Below are positions 1-8,441 of a stretch of 64,000 nt of DNA, piece after piece. The stretch's first letter is position 1, and each line of letters opens with the position of its first letter. The stretch covers positions 1 to 64,000 of the forward strand of contig CAVZKR010000003.1 in the NCBI GenBank assembly GCA_963775935.1, given 5' to 3'. The DNA is from JBBIPA01 sp963775935. GTDB taxonomy: Bacteria; Chloroflexota; Dehalococcoidia; GIF9; UBA5629. A model generated the notes under the pieces. That model was given only the letters and a program-made list of their open reading frames with translations. It did not search any database and had not been told where the DNA came from. The translations under genes and the position numbers were made by a program.

Positions 1-147
1 TTCCCCACTTAGAGGTAGGTAACTTACGTATTACTCAGCCGTTCGCCACTCCCTTATCATCCTTGCGGACAACTTGGGCGTTCGACTTGCATGCATCAGG
101 CGCGCCGCTAACGTTCATTCTGAGCCAAGATCAAACTCTCAAAAAAA
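1..147 (-). rRNA. rrs: 16S ribosomal RNA, 5' end (partial)
   Basis: The reverse complement starts with the conserved GAGAGTTTGATC block near position 140 and runs through the universal GGCGAACGGCTGAGTAA-type region to the window edge. The rest of the gene lies outside. The stretch ACCTACCTCTAAGTGGGG is like Dehalococcoidia 16S. The mature 5' end is estimated a few bases upstream of the conserved block, so the boundary is approximate. One base in the bacterial 27F primer site differs from the usual sequence (GATCTTGG instead of GATCMTGG). Confidence 0.95.
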
Positions 148-199
148 CTGTCTTCCTTCCACTATTCAGTTGTTAAGGTGCTTTCAAAACTGAACAAGT

Positions 200-229
200 A
201 TGATAGCATAATATTAATTGCTATGTCAA
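200..229 (-). promoter_or_regulatory. rRNA promoter
   Basis: Reading the minus strand, a perfect TTGACA (224-229) is followed after 18 bases by TATCAT (200-205), with a TGC just before the -10 as in extended -10 promoters. It lies about 55 bases upstream of the 16S 5' end, with an AT-rich stretch around it, and points into the rRNA gene. Confidence 0.75.
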
Positions 230-321
230 TATCACTATGGGCTCGTGTTACAAGATACTACAATACAAAACCTCAAAAAAACAGCGGCATGGGTAAAGCA
301 AGAACTCATAAAAATCCAATA

Positions 322-1518
322 TTATTGCTGGCTGCCTTCTGCTACCAACTTTCTTAGTTCTACTACCATCTCGGGCACATCTATCTTCATAGGGCATCTC
401 ACCTTGCACCTGCCACAGGTTAAACAGGTATATGCCATCGCCGCCCCTTTCTCCTCCTTATTGCTCATCAAATATGCCCATACCGCACCTATGCCGGTAA
501 AGTATTTATCCCCAAAGTGCCCCGCAGTAAAAGCAAATACTGGACATTCATAAAGGCAACCACCACACCTCAAACAGTAAAGCGCTTGCCGCAAAACTGG
601 ATGCTTAGCTAACTGCGTTCTACCAGCATCCAAAAAGATTACGTGCACTTCTTTGGGACCATGTGCACCATAGGTAATCACTTTCTCTATATCGCCGGTT
701 TTGCTTGGACCCGAGATCATACTGACATATGAAGGCACGGTATAGTTGGCGTATCGCCATGTTACCTCAGATACCTTAAATGCATCACCAAGAGTTGGAA
801 CCAATTTTTCCATCCCGATAAGCGCAATATGAATTGGCGGAGCACCGGTCGATAAACGGATATTGCCCTCATTCTCGATGATGAACATGGTTCCTGTATC
901 GGCAGAGACCACATTAGAACCACTCATACCGATATCCGCCTTAAAAAATTTCTCACGAAGCAAAGCTCTGGCAGTGGCTACCAGGTTTTCGATATCTGGC
1001 TTTAATTCCTTGCCTGTAATCTTGGAAAAAAGTTTGGCCACATCTTCTTTGGGAACGTGAATCGCCGGCGATAAGATGTGCATGGGTCGCGAACCCAGTT
1101 TCTGGATAATAAACTCGCCAAGGTCAGTCTCATAAACCTCGTTGCCATGTTCTTCGAGATGATCTCGTAGCCCGATTTCCTCGGCGGTCATGCTCTTCCC
1201 CATAACTATTAGCTTCCCCTTCCCCACCAGATTATCGATAATCGCTAATGCGTCTTGAGCAGTTTTAGCAATATAAGCTTTACCTTTATTTTCCTGTATC
1301 ACTTCGCTTGCTTGTTTAGCCAGCATTTCCATCTCGCCTATCGCCTTTTTCTTTATCTCTAGAACTTCCTCAGCCAACTTGATAGTATGGGGGAATTTCT
1401 TCATAGCATTATTGGTATTTGAACGGTAGCTCGCAATGGCGCGTGACAGAGCTAACTTTATCCTGTCGTTGTGAGCTGCTTCCATTATTTCTTTTTTAAA
1501 ATCTGAGGTAATGGACAT
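322..1518 (-). CDS. LutB-like LUD-domain Fe-S protein
   Basis: This 398-residue protein has an N-terminal LUD domain (about residues 50-290) and a C-terminal ferredoxin-like part. Two cysteine clusters are visible, CLRCGGCLYECP near residue 317 and CLTCGRCKVRCP near residue 369, each able to hold a [4Fe-4S] cluster. This is the LutB plan: LutA, LutB and LutC together oxidise L-lactate. The start lies 2 bases after the stop of the upstream Fe-S gene, whose last codons supply a GGAGG ribosome binding site, so the two are clearly co-translated. No lutC follows; the next gene is 16S rRNA. The substrate (lactate or another 2-hydroxyacid) is inferred from the family only. Confidence 0.85.
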   Translation of the reverse strand: MSITSDFKKEIMEAAHNDRIKLALSRAIASYRSNTNNAMKKFPHTIKLAEEVLEIKKKAIGEMEMLAKQASEVIQENKGKAYIAKTAQDALAIIDNLVGKGKLIVMGKSMTAEEIGLRDHLEEHGNEVYETDLGEFIIQKLGSRPMHILSPAIHVPKEDVAKLFSKITGKELKPDIENLVATARALLREKFFKADIGMSGSNVVSADTGTMFIIENEGNIRLSTGAPPIHIALIGMEKLVPTLGDAFKVSEVTWRYANYTVPSYVSMISGPSKTGDIEKVITYGAHGPKEVHVIFLDAGRTQLAKHPVLRQALYCLRCGGCLYECPVFAFTAGHFGDKYFTGIGAVWAYLMSNKEEKGAAMAYTCLTCGRCKVRCPMKIDVPEMVVELRKLVAEGSQQ

Positions 1519-1520
1519 CG

Positions 1521-2534
1521 TTATTCCTCCATAGCCCTGGCGATAACCTCGGCCAGGTCAAGAACTTCGACAGTATCAATCTTGAGCGCTTTAAGCCCAT
1601 CCTTCAATTGCATGATACATCCCGGGCATTGAGTAACGAGTATCTGAGCTCCAGTTTTTATTAATTCTTCGACCCTTCTCACCGCAAGCATCTCGCTTAA
1701 CTCAGGAAAGACAACTTCAAAGCCACCACCCCCTCCACAACAGGTAGCCCACTCGCCTTTTGTCCATTCGGGCTCAACAAGCTCTATCCCTCTAATAGAT
1801 TTCAGCAACAAACGCGGCTCATCGATGATACCAAGATAGCGTCCCAGCTGGCAGGGATCGTGAAAAGCAACTTTGACTTCTCCGGGGAAATGTAATGATC
1901 TGGACTTTACCTTTTCCAATACCACCTGTGAAAAATGCTTGACCTCGATGTCATATCCCGGGACACAATCGGAGATCAACGTCTTTAGAGCATAGGTACA
2001 TGAAGGAACAATACTGATAATCCGCTTTACCCCCAGGGACTTAAACTTACTGTAGGCTTGTTGCGCATTCTTAGTGAAATCTTCACTCATTCCGGCATAG
2101 TACAGCAGTCCGCCGCAACATGGCTCATCTTCACCAAGGTAGCCGAACTCTACACCAAGACCTTTGAGTACCTTAACTGCATCTTTCAGAGGCTTCGCCT
2201 CAGATTCACTCTCCTTTACTGACATCTTGCGATATATTCCGGCAGCATCAATACCAAGCTTCTTTTGAAATGAGGCAAGTCCCATGGCAAAATCAGAGCC
2301 GATAACGCTTTTATCGGTCTTCCGTATCAGAGACATCATTGATTCCAGCGAATTAGAGTACTGGTAACCACATCCCGCAAAAAATATCGTCTCATTTGTT
2401 TTAGCAAATTCAATACCTTGAGCCCATTTTGCCTTCTCACTTTTCGGGGCTCCCAGTATATTCTGCTTGGATGTAATATTATCAGCAATATAGACTAATC
2501 CAGGTGGTACAAATTCCTTCGCTTTCTTGCCCAT
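1521..2534 (-). CDS. CCG-domain (Fe-S)-binding protein, LutA/HdrD-like
   Basis: This 337-residue protein has two cysteine-rich CCG domains. The first contains AGCG, EPCCGGLL and PSCTYAL; the second contains HDPCQLGRYLG, ATCCGGGGGF and TQCPGCIMQ. Such domains bind unusual [4Fe-4S] clusters in heterodisulfide reductase HdrB/HdrD, GlpC and LutA. It is longer than LutA (about 240 residues) because of an extra N-terminal segment. It is the first gene of a two-gene unit with the LutB-like protein, so it probably acts as the electron-transfer partner in 2-hydroxyacid oxidation. The start ATG has AAGGAG about 11 bases upstream. Confidence 0.82.
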   Translation of the reverse strand: MGKKAKEFVPPGLVYIADNITSKQNILGAPKSEKAKWAQGIEFAKTNETIFFAGCGYQYSNSLESMMSLIRKTDKSVIGSDFAMGLASFQKKLGIDAAGIYRKMSVKESESEAKPLKDAVKVLKGLGVEFGYLGEDEPCCGGLLYYAGMSEDFTKNAQQAYSKFKSLGVKRIISIVPSCTYALKTLISDCVPGYDIEVKHFSQVVLEKVKSRSLHFPGEVKVAFHDPCQLGRYLGIIDEPRLLLKSIRGIELVEPEWTKGEWATCCGGGGGFEVVFPELSEMLAVRRVEELIKTGAQILVTQCPGCIMQLKDGLKALKIDTVEVLDLAEVIARAMEE

Positions 2535-2763
2535 CTCAGCTGTATCTCCTTTACTTTAATGCAGCTACGCCGTAGTTTGAATAGTCATCAGCTATACCTA
2601 AAAAACCTCACATCCTCTATTTATTACTACTAATGGTAATATCAGGCAACCGATCTCCACCTGCTGATGAGACCTTTATTATATGAGACACAGCCTGCTA
2701 TTTCAAGAGGAAACATCGAGAAGCTAACAGTGAGCAATTACAATAGAGTTTTGATCATATTGC

Positions 2764-2793
2764 TTGTATTTTCTTACCTCCTTATGATATAGT
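2764..2793 (+). promoter_or_regulatory. probable promoter of the thiC riboswitch transcript
   Basis: TTGTAT (2764-2769) and TATAGT (2788-2793) are separated by 18 bases. The predicted transcript would begin near 2800, just before the TPP aptamer. The match is moderate; the position relative to the riboswitch is the main support. Confidence 0.5.
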
Positions 2794-2818
2794 AATCCCA
2801 ATCGAATAGTAGTTTTTT

Positions 2819-2916
2819 GCCGCTAGGGGTGCTCAGATAAGTACCTGAGGCTGAGATTCCGCGTTGCGGAGAACCCTGGGAACCTGATCTTGGTAATTCG
2901 AGCGTAGGCAAGCGGC
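2819..2916 (+). promoter_or_regulatory. TPP riboswitch (THI element)
   Basis: The closing P1 stem GCCGCT (2819-2824) pairs with AGCGGC (2911-2916). Inside are the conserved blocks of the TPP aptamer: GGGGTGC (about 2826), CTGAGA (2851-2856), ACCCT (2873-2877), GAACCTGATC (about 2880) and AGCGTAGGCA (2901-2910). It sits directly upstream of thiC, the classical target. An intrinsic terminator follows at once, which implies control by premature transcription termination when thiamine pyrophosphate is bound. Confidence 0.95.
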
Positions 2917-2920
2917 ACCG

Positions 2921-2963
2921 AACCAAGAGTTTAGTGCTATCCCTTAAAACTCTTGGTTTTTTT
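2921..2963 (+). terminator. riboswitch-controlled intrinsic terminator before thiC
   Basis: A perfect 12-bp stem joins AACCAAGAGTTT (2921-2932) to AAACTCTTGGTT (2947-2958) across a 14-base loop, followed by seven T (2957-2963). It ends 15 bases before the thiC start. The 5' arm segment ACCAAGA (2922-2928) is also complementary to TCTTGGT (2888-2894) inside the aptamer, which offers a 7-bp antiterminator for the ligand-free state. Confidence 0.92.
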
Positions 2964-2977
2964 GTTTTGGAAATAAG

Positions 2978-4273
2978 ATGACACAATTAGAACTGGCTAA
3001 AAAGGGCATCCTATCACCTCAGATGAAACATGTTGCCCATCAGGAAAATATCTCAGAGGAGACAATCCTGCAGTACCTAGCTGAGGGGAAGGTCGTAATA
3101 CCTGCCAACGCATATCATACCAGCCTTATTCCCTGTGGTATCGGCAAAGAATTAACCATCAAGGTCAATGCGAATATTGGGGTGTCCTCAGACTACGGGA
3201 GCATCGAGACGGAATTAGAAAAAATGCGGGTAGCAATTCAATTCGGTGCTAACGCAATCATGGATTTGAGCACCGGAGGCAATATCCAGGCTATCCGGCG
3301 TGCTATTGTCACTGCAAGCACAGTAAGCGTAGGTACTGTCCCCATCTATCAAGCTGGTATCCAGGCTATCGAACAGCATGGTGCTATCATTAATATGACT
3401 ATTGACGACCTCTTTGCTGTAATTGAGCAACAAGCCCAAGACGGCGTTGACTTTATGACATTACATTGCGGAGTAACGCAAACAGCCATCGCCCGGCTGA
3501 AGCAACAACACAGATTGACCGACGTAGTATCCCGGGGCGGAGCTTTCATCATCGGCTGGATGCTGTGCCACCAGAAAGAAAACCCGCTCTATGAGCATTA
3601 CGACCGACTTCTGGACATGGCACGCAGGTTCGATATTACATTAAGCCTTGGCGACGGGATGCGCCCCGGCAGTCTCGCCGATGCCACTGATAGAGCCCAG
3701 GTGGAAGAATTAATTGTCCTGGGGGAACTGGTTGACCGAGCCAGAGAAGCCGGGGTGCAGGTGATGGTAGAAGGTCCAGGACATGTACCTTTGAACCAGA
3801 TTATAGCCAATGTACAGCTAGAAAAAAGTCTTTGCCATGAAGCACCGTTCTATGTCCTCGGCCCTCTGGTAACCGATATTGGCGCCGGTTACGACCACAT
3901 TACCGGGGCTATCGGCGGAGCTATTGCCGGACTTGCCGGTGCCGACTTCCTGTGCTATGTAACTCCAGCAGAGCATCTCTCTCTACCCGATGTTGAGGAT
4001 GTGAAACAGGGAGTTATCGCCTCACGCATTGCAGCCCATGCGGCTGATGTAGCCAGAGGTATAAAGTTTGCCAGCGATTGGGACAGAAAAATGTCAACTG
4101 CGCGTAAAAAACTGGACTGGACGAGCCAGGCTGAGCTATCACTTGATCCGGAGAAAGTACATCGAGTACACAGCAAGTATGCCACCCGTGGCCCAGCCTG
4201 CAGCATGTGCGGTGATTACTGCGCTATGGCATTAGTAGAAAAATACCTGGGCGTTTCAGCAATCAGGTGCTAA
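2978..4273 (+). CDS. thiC: phosphomethylpyrimidine synthase ThiC
   Basis: ThiC is a radical-SAM enzyme that turns 5-aminoimidazole ribotide into the HMP phosphate moiety of thiamine. The 431-residue protein is the short form common in archaea and Chloroflexota, without the long N-terminal extension of E. coli ThiC. Visible signatures are MDLSTGG, the MEGPGHVPL region, and the C-terminal CSMCGDYCAM cysteine motif that carries the [4Fe-4S] cluster. The ATG is preceded by only a weak GGAAA. The gene lies directly behind the TPP riboswitch and its terminator, so expression should fall when TPP is plentiful. cinA starts about 20 bases after the stop. Confidence 0.96.
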   Translation: MTQLELAKKGILSPQMKHVAHQENISEETILQYLAEGKVVIPANAYHTSLIPCGIGKELTIKVNANIGVSSDYGSIETELEKMRVAIQFGANAIMDLSTGGNIQAIRRAIVTASTVSVGTVPIYQAGIQAIEQHGAIINMTIDDLFAVIEQQAQDGVDFMTLHCGVTQTAIARLKQQHRLTDVVSRGGAFIIGWMLCHQKENPLYEHYDRLLDMARRFDITLSLGDGMRPGSLADATDRAQVEELIVLGELVDRAREAGVQVMVEGPGHVPLNQIIANVQLEKSLCHEAPFYVLGPLVTDIGAGYDHITGAIGGAIAGLAGADFLCYVTPAEHLSLPDVEDVKQGVIASRIAAHAADVARGIKFASDWDRKMSTARKKLDWTSQAELSLDPEKVHRVHSKYATRGPACSMCGDYCAMALVEKYLGVSAIRC

Positions 4274-4294
4274 TCAATATGGTTGATCCCGACA

Positions 4295-5518
4295 ATGAAG
4301 GCAGAAATTATTTCCATCGGTACTGAATTGCTTCTTGGTGAGATAACTGACACCAATGCCAGTTTTCTTGCCAGTCAACTCCCCCCACTGGGGATTGACC
4401 TTTATTTCATATCTACAGCCGGCGACAACCAACAGAGACTGGTCAACACGCTCAAACAAGCATGGCAAAGATCAGAGCTCATCATCACCACTGGAGGCCT
4501 GGGGCCTACCCAGGACGATGTTACTCGTGAATCTATTGCCGAACTCCTTCAAGAAGAGCTTACCATTGACCCAACTCTTATACAGAAATTAAGAGAATTC
4601 TTCTGCCATCGCAAGCTTGATATGCCGCAGAGCAACATTAAACAAGCATCGGTCATTCTTTCTGCTCAGCCTCTTGCCAATCCCAGAGGCACAGCTCCTG
4701 GCTGGTGGGTAGAAAGAGATGGACATATCATCGCAGCCATGCCTGGACCACCATATGAAATGCAATTCATGTGGGATAATGAAGTACTTCCCAGATTAAA
4801 ACCAAAGATGAAGTCCGGTGCCATAGTGTCAAGAACACTTAAGAGCTTTGGCATAGGTGAAGCTAAGGTGGATGAACTAGTGAGTCCATTTCTCTCCTCT
4901 ACCAATCCCACCCTGGGTGTTTACGCCAAACGCGATGGTATCCATCTCCGCATTACGTCCAAGTCGCCAACCAGAGAACAAGCCAAACGCTTGATAAACG
5001 AACGGGAAACTGATATTAGAGCGATTCTAAATGACCATATCTGGGGCACCGATGCCGATACACTCGAAGGTATCGTCGGAGAACTGCTCATCAAGAAAGG
5101 GCTAAGCCTGGCTATCATGGAATCTGAGACTGGAGGCGTATTCGCACAGGCTGTTACCAGTATTCCTGAAAGCTCGAAATATTTTAAAGGTGGTTTGATT
5201 GCCTGTTCAGATAAAGCCAAAACAGCCCTTGGGATTGATGCTAACCTTATTTCACGCTATACTTCTGCAAGTATTGAAATGGCTGAGGCAATGGCAACAA
5301 AAGCTCGCCAGAAATTTAATGCCGATATCGGTATCGGTATTACTTTAGTCTTGGAACCAACAGGCGTCGAAGACAAACCTGTCGGCAGCACATTTATTAG
5401 TATCGATGACGGCAAAACAAAGCATCGATTTTTACGAAATGCACCAGGACATCAATATCAAATAAAACAAAGAGCGGTGATTTCAGCTCTCTTCGAGTTG
5501 AGAAAAATCTTACTTTAG
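4295..5518 (+). CDS. cinA: CinA-like protein
   Basis: The N-terminal MoaB/MogA-like domain begins with MKAEIISIGTELLLGE and has the TTGGLGPTQDDVTRE motif. The C-terminal CinA domain (from about residue 265) is related to nicotinamide-nucleotide amidohydrolase and carries the recycling or repair activity on NAD derivatives in characterised members. The family start is the ATG at 4295; a TTG four codons earlier is open but gives an unusual N terminus. Odd feature: the normally conserved ESCTGG of the C-terminal domain is ESETGG here, so the Cys is lost while the Ser is kept. It is probably co-transcribed with thiC. Confidence 0.88.
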   Translation: MKAEIISIGTELLLGEITDTNASFLASQLPPLGIDLYFISTAGDNQQRLVNTLKQAWQRSELIITTGGLGPTQDDVTRESIAELLQEELTIDPTLIQKLREFFCHRKLDMPQSNIKQASVILSAQPLANPRGTAPGWWVERDGHIIAAMPGPPYEMQFMWDNEVLPRLKPKMKSGAIVSRTLKSFGIGEAKVDELVSPFLSSTNPTLGVYAKRDGIHLRITSKSPTREQAKRLINERETDIRAILNDHIWGTDADTLEGIVGELLIKKGLSLAIMESETGGVFAQAVTSIPESSKYFKGGLIACSDKAKTALGIDANLISRYTSASIEMAEAMATKARQKFNADIGIGITLVLEPTGVEDKPVGSTFISIDDGKTKHRFLRNAPGHQYQIKQRAVISALFELRKILL

Positions 5519-5528
5519 GGAGGAACCA

Positions 5529-5924
5529 ATGCACCTGATTATCGACGGTTACAGCAGCAACCAACAAATATTACAAGATGAAGTGTCTCTTCGTCAGATG
5601 CTTGACACCCTTCCTCCACGAATCGGAATGACTAAAATCTCGGAGCCATTTGTGTTCAGATACACTGGCGATAAACCAGAGGAGTGGGGAATATCGGGAT
5701 TTGTTTTTATTGCCGAAAGCCATATTAGCTTTCACACTTTTGTCGAGCTATCGTATATTAATATCGATGTATTCTCTTGCCGGGACTTCGATATCGATAA
5801 AACTATGGAGTATTTTCAGGAGACACTCCATCTTACTAAATACAAAAGTTACCTGGTAAACAGGGACTGGAATGCCACAGACTTTAAAGAAGCCAATAAA
5901 GTAACCTTGCTGCGTTCACTATGA
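5529..5924 (+). CDS. speD: S-adenosylmethionine decarboxylase proenzyme
   Basis: SpeD provides decarboxylated AdoMet for spermidine synthesis. This 131-residue proenzyme has the self-cleavage motif A-E-S-H: cleavage between Glu63 and Ser64 would turn Ser64 into the pyruvoyl cofactor. His69 and Cys84 (in DVFSC) match the processing and catalytic residues of the short bacterial enzymes. It has a good ribosome binding site (GGGAGG) after the cinA stop and overlaps speB by four bases (ATGA), so it is translated in step with a second polyamine gene. No spermidine synthase is seen in the window. Confidence 0.92.
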   Translation: MHLIIDGYSSNQQILQDEVSLRQMLDTLPPRIGMTKISEPFVFRYTGDKPEEWGISGFVFIAESHISFHTFVELSYINIDVFSCRDFDIDKTMEYFQETLHLTKYKSYLVNRDWNATDFKEANKVTLLRSL

Positions 5925-6811
5925 TCAATAGAGGGGAATTGTTTTACCCACCCCAGAACTTTGCCGGCTTAACCTCTCCATATTCTGATTTCGAATCCTC
6001 AAGGGTGGTGATTTTACCGGTACCTTACGATGGTACTACCGAATGGCACTGCGGCACTCGAGAAGGTCCACAAGCGATTATCGATGCCTCACCGTACCTG
6101 GAACTCTATGATATGGAGTTTGACCAGGAGATTCACAAGGTTGGCATCAATACCCTGCCAGCAGTACAACCTGTTTCAGGCAGCATCGAGGATATGTTAC
6201 ACAGGGTCTCCACAGTAGCCCGAGAACTGATAAAACAGGGCAAGTTCATAGTGATGCTGGGGGGTGAACATTCACTTAGCCTGAGTACAGTAAAGGCCCT
6301 TAAAGAAAAGTTCCAGAACCTTTCTGTTTTACAACTCGATGCCCACGCCGACCTTCGTGATGAGTATCTGGGAACAAAATATAATAACGCCTGCGTTATG
6401 CGCCGTATCCTGGAATATTGCCCCATTACCCAGGTCGGAATACGGAGTTTGAGCTTGGAAGAACAGCAATTCTTGAGCCAGCACAATATGAAACCATTCT
6501 ATAGCTCAACCCAAACGCTTGACCTGGCAGCAGTACCACAAATAGTGAAATCGCTCAGTAGCAATGTTTATATAACAATCGACCTTGATGTTTTCGACCC
6601 CTCAATCATGTCAGCCGTGGGCACTCCCGAACCGGGTGGAATGCAATGGCACGAGACCCTGAATATACTAAAGACAGTAGCCAAACAAAAGCGTATTGTC
6701 GGGTTCGACCTGATGGAACTTTGCCCCAGAGAGGGGCAGTCCGCCTGTGCCTTCCTGGCAGCAAAACTCGCCTATAAGCTCATCGGTTACTGTTTACTAC
6801 AGAGCAAGTAA
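5921..6811 (+). CDS. speB: agmatinase / ureohydrolase family protein
   Basis: The ureohydrolase fold is shown by the manganese-binding motifs GGEHS, DAHADLRDEY and DLDVFDPS, in the usual order. Members hydrolyse agmatine, arginine or related guanidino compounds to release urea. Overlap with speD and absence of arginase-type neighbours favour agmatinase, giving putrescine for the polyamine pathway. Length (296 residues) is normal for SpeB. Exact substrate cannot be read from the sequence. Confidence 0.88.
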   Translation: MINRGELFYPPQNFAGLTSPYSDFESSRVVILPVPYDGTTEWHCGTREGPQAIIDASPYLELYDMEFDQEIHKVGINTLPAVQPVSGSIEDMLHRVSTVARELIKQGKFIVMLGGEHSLSLSTVKALKEKFQNLSVLQLDAHADLRDEYLGTKYNNACVMRRILEYCPITQVGIRSLSLEEQQFLSQHNMKPFYSSTQTLDLAAVPQIVKSLSSNVYITIDLDVFDPSIMSAVGTPEPGGMQWHETLNILKTVAKQKRIVGFDLMELCPREGQSACAFLAAKLAYKLIGYCLLQSK

Positions 6812-6855
6812 CTGCCTTTGAAATACCCTTTTCCTTTATAATACAGAGAAGTATT

Positions 6856-7971
6856 ATGTTTGGCGTCAAGTTTTTCATGAAAGCAATGGAGGCTTTGGAA
6901 AGCAAGGCACTCCATGTTCACCCCCTGCAATGCTCGAGGCTCAGGCACCAGCTATCAACCTGCCAGCATTGCAGCACCCACTGCCCCACTGGAGCTATAA
7001 GCTGGGGGGAATCACTTAACATTGATGCAGACAAATGTACCGGCTGTGGTATCTGCGCCAATGTATGCCCCAATGGTGTATTCGAGGCGGAGAATCCTAC
7101 GAACAGGGTACTACTAAAAAGAATTAGCGAAGGCCTCAAATGCTTTGATCAAATCGTCTTTGCCTGCACGAAACACCAAACAGAGAGTTATATGAGTTCT
7201 ACCAAATCTGGCAACGTCCTTACAGTGCCCTGCCTGGGTAGAATTGACGAGTCAATATTGATAGGCTGCATCGCTTTCGGCGCCGATTCAGTCTCATTGT
7301 TAAGCGCTCCTTGCCGTGATTGCGAGTACAAATCTGGCTGGGGGATTATATACCAAACTGCTTCTACTGCTAATAACATCCTGACCATATTCGGCATCTC
7401 GCAGAAGATTGAATTATGTTCAATCGCACCAGTTTTAAAAGCGAAAAAGGGCAAGACAACACAGATGCACACGCCAAATTCGGACGACGAGCGCTATTCA
7501 CGCCGGGAATTCATTAAAACTATCGCTCATCAAACCAGGAAGGCAACCCTGCTGGCTGCCAGCAGTATTGTCCCGACCAGCATTGACGATGAACAAAAAG
7601 ACATAAGAAAGTCAGGACTGCCCTTTTACCTCCCTGCAAAACGGAGTCTGCTTTTGGAGGCCATGAAAATGTTGCCGGAACCTTGTTGCTCCAGTATTAA
7701 GATAGATAACCTGCCCTTCTATCAGCTTGAAATTAATGATAGCTGCACTGGCTGCGGCATGTGCGCCTACTTTTGCCCCACCGGAGCCCTTAAAAAGATA
7801 AAGGACGCAGGGAAGACTTCTATTACTTTTCAGCTATCGCACTGCATAAAATGCGACCTGTGCCGCGTGATATGCTATAAGGATGCTATTTCTGCCTTGC
7901 CTGATATCAACCCTGAGAAGCTTCTCAGCAACGGAGTAGATACTCTCCTTGTGACTACTGATAGAGAGTAG
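6856..7971 (+). CDS. multi-cluster 4Fe-4S protein of unknown role
   Basis: This 371-residue protein has an N-terminal ferredoxin part (a cysteine set around CQHCSTHCP, then CTGCGICANVCP near residue 60), a middle domain with scattered cysteines (CLGRIDESILIGC, APCRDC) that recalls MvhD-type hydrogenase iron-sulfur subunits, and a C-terminal dicluster ferredoxin (CTGCGMCAYFCP, CIKCDLCRVIC). An internal SRREFIK motif near residue 215 looks like a twin-arginine signal, but it is far from the N terminus and lacks a good hydrophobic run. It may shuttle electrons in the cytoplasm; no partner is evident. It follows speB by 45 bases. Confidence 0.7.
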   Translation: MFGVKFFMKAMEALESKALHVHPLQCSRLRHQLSTCQHCSTHCPTGAISWGESLNIDADKCTGCGICANVCPNGVFEAENPTNRVLLKRISEGLKCFDQIVFACTKHQTESYMSSTKSGNVLTVPCLGRIDESILIGCIAFGADSVSLLSAPCRDCEYKSGWGIIYQTASTANNILTIFGISQKIELCSIAPVLKAKKGKTTQMHTPNSDDERYSRREFIKTIAHQTRKATLLAASSIVPTSIDDEQKDIRKSGLPFYLPAKRSLLLEAMKMLPEPCCSSIKIDNLPFYQLEINDSCTGCGMCAYFCPTGALKKIKDAGKTSITFQLSHCIKCDLCRVICYKDAISALPDINPEKLLSNGVDTLLVTTDRE

Positions 7972-8001
7972 ACTAAGTTATGATGTTTAGAATCCTTAAT
8001 A

Positions 8002-8385
8002 TTATTTAAGAACTTTTTCCAGGATAGACCGTACAGCCGTCCCACCTTTGCTCCCTACAAACGAAAGGATAATTGGTAAAAATTTGGCAATCATTCCGCT
8101 ATCCAGCCCAAGCTTGGAGAAACCCCCGGCAAGGCTAGCAAGATTCCCAAGCTTGCCTACATCACCACCAAGCCCCGATGCCAAATTCCCTAATCCACCA
8201 AGCAACCCGCCTGATTCTGGAGCTACTTTTATCAAATCACTTATTCCAGGGACTGCTCCCGCTATTTTACTGAAATCCCCTGCACCCAATTTATTCTGTG
8301 CTAATTTGAAAATTAACCCGGCACCACCTTTAGCTGCATTTTCGTTAACTCCTAGATTTTTCACCAGCTCTTGAATTAATTCCAT
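8002..8385 (-). CDS. DUF2780-like small Gly/Leu-rich protein
   Basis: This 127-residue protein is rich in Gly, Leu and Ala, with the pattern LVKNLGVNENAAKGGAG at the N terminus and a central run of GGLGNLASGLGG type. It resembles the DUF2780 family, whose function is not known. There is no clear signal peptide. It is a single gene with its own ribosome binding site (GGAGGG). Assignment is by resemblance only. Confidence 0.6.
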   Translation of the reverse strand: MELIQELVKNLGVNENAAKGGAGLIFKLAQNKLGAGDFSKIAGAVPGISDLIKVAPESGGLLGGLGNLASGLGGDVGKLGNLASLAGGFSKLGLDSGMIAKFLPIILSFVGSKGGTAVRSILEKVLK

Positions 8386-8441
8386 AAGTCCCTCCTTTAC
8401 ACCTCACAATAATAATTGCTTTACCTAATTATAATACTTTG

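Noticed and set aside
2774..2986. Minus-strand open frame across the thiC leader
   Set aside because: It is antisense to the TPP riboswitch and terminator, which fully explain the sequence.
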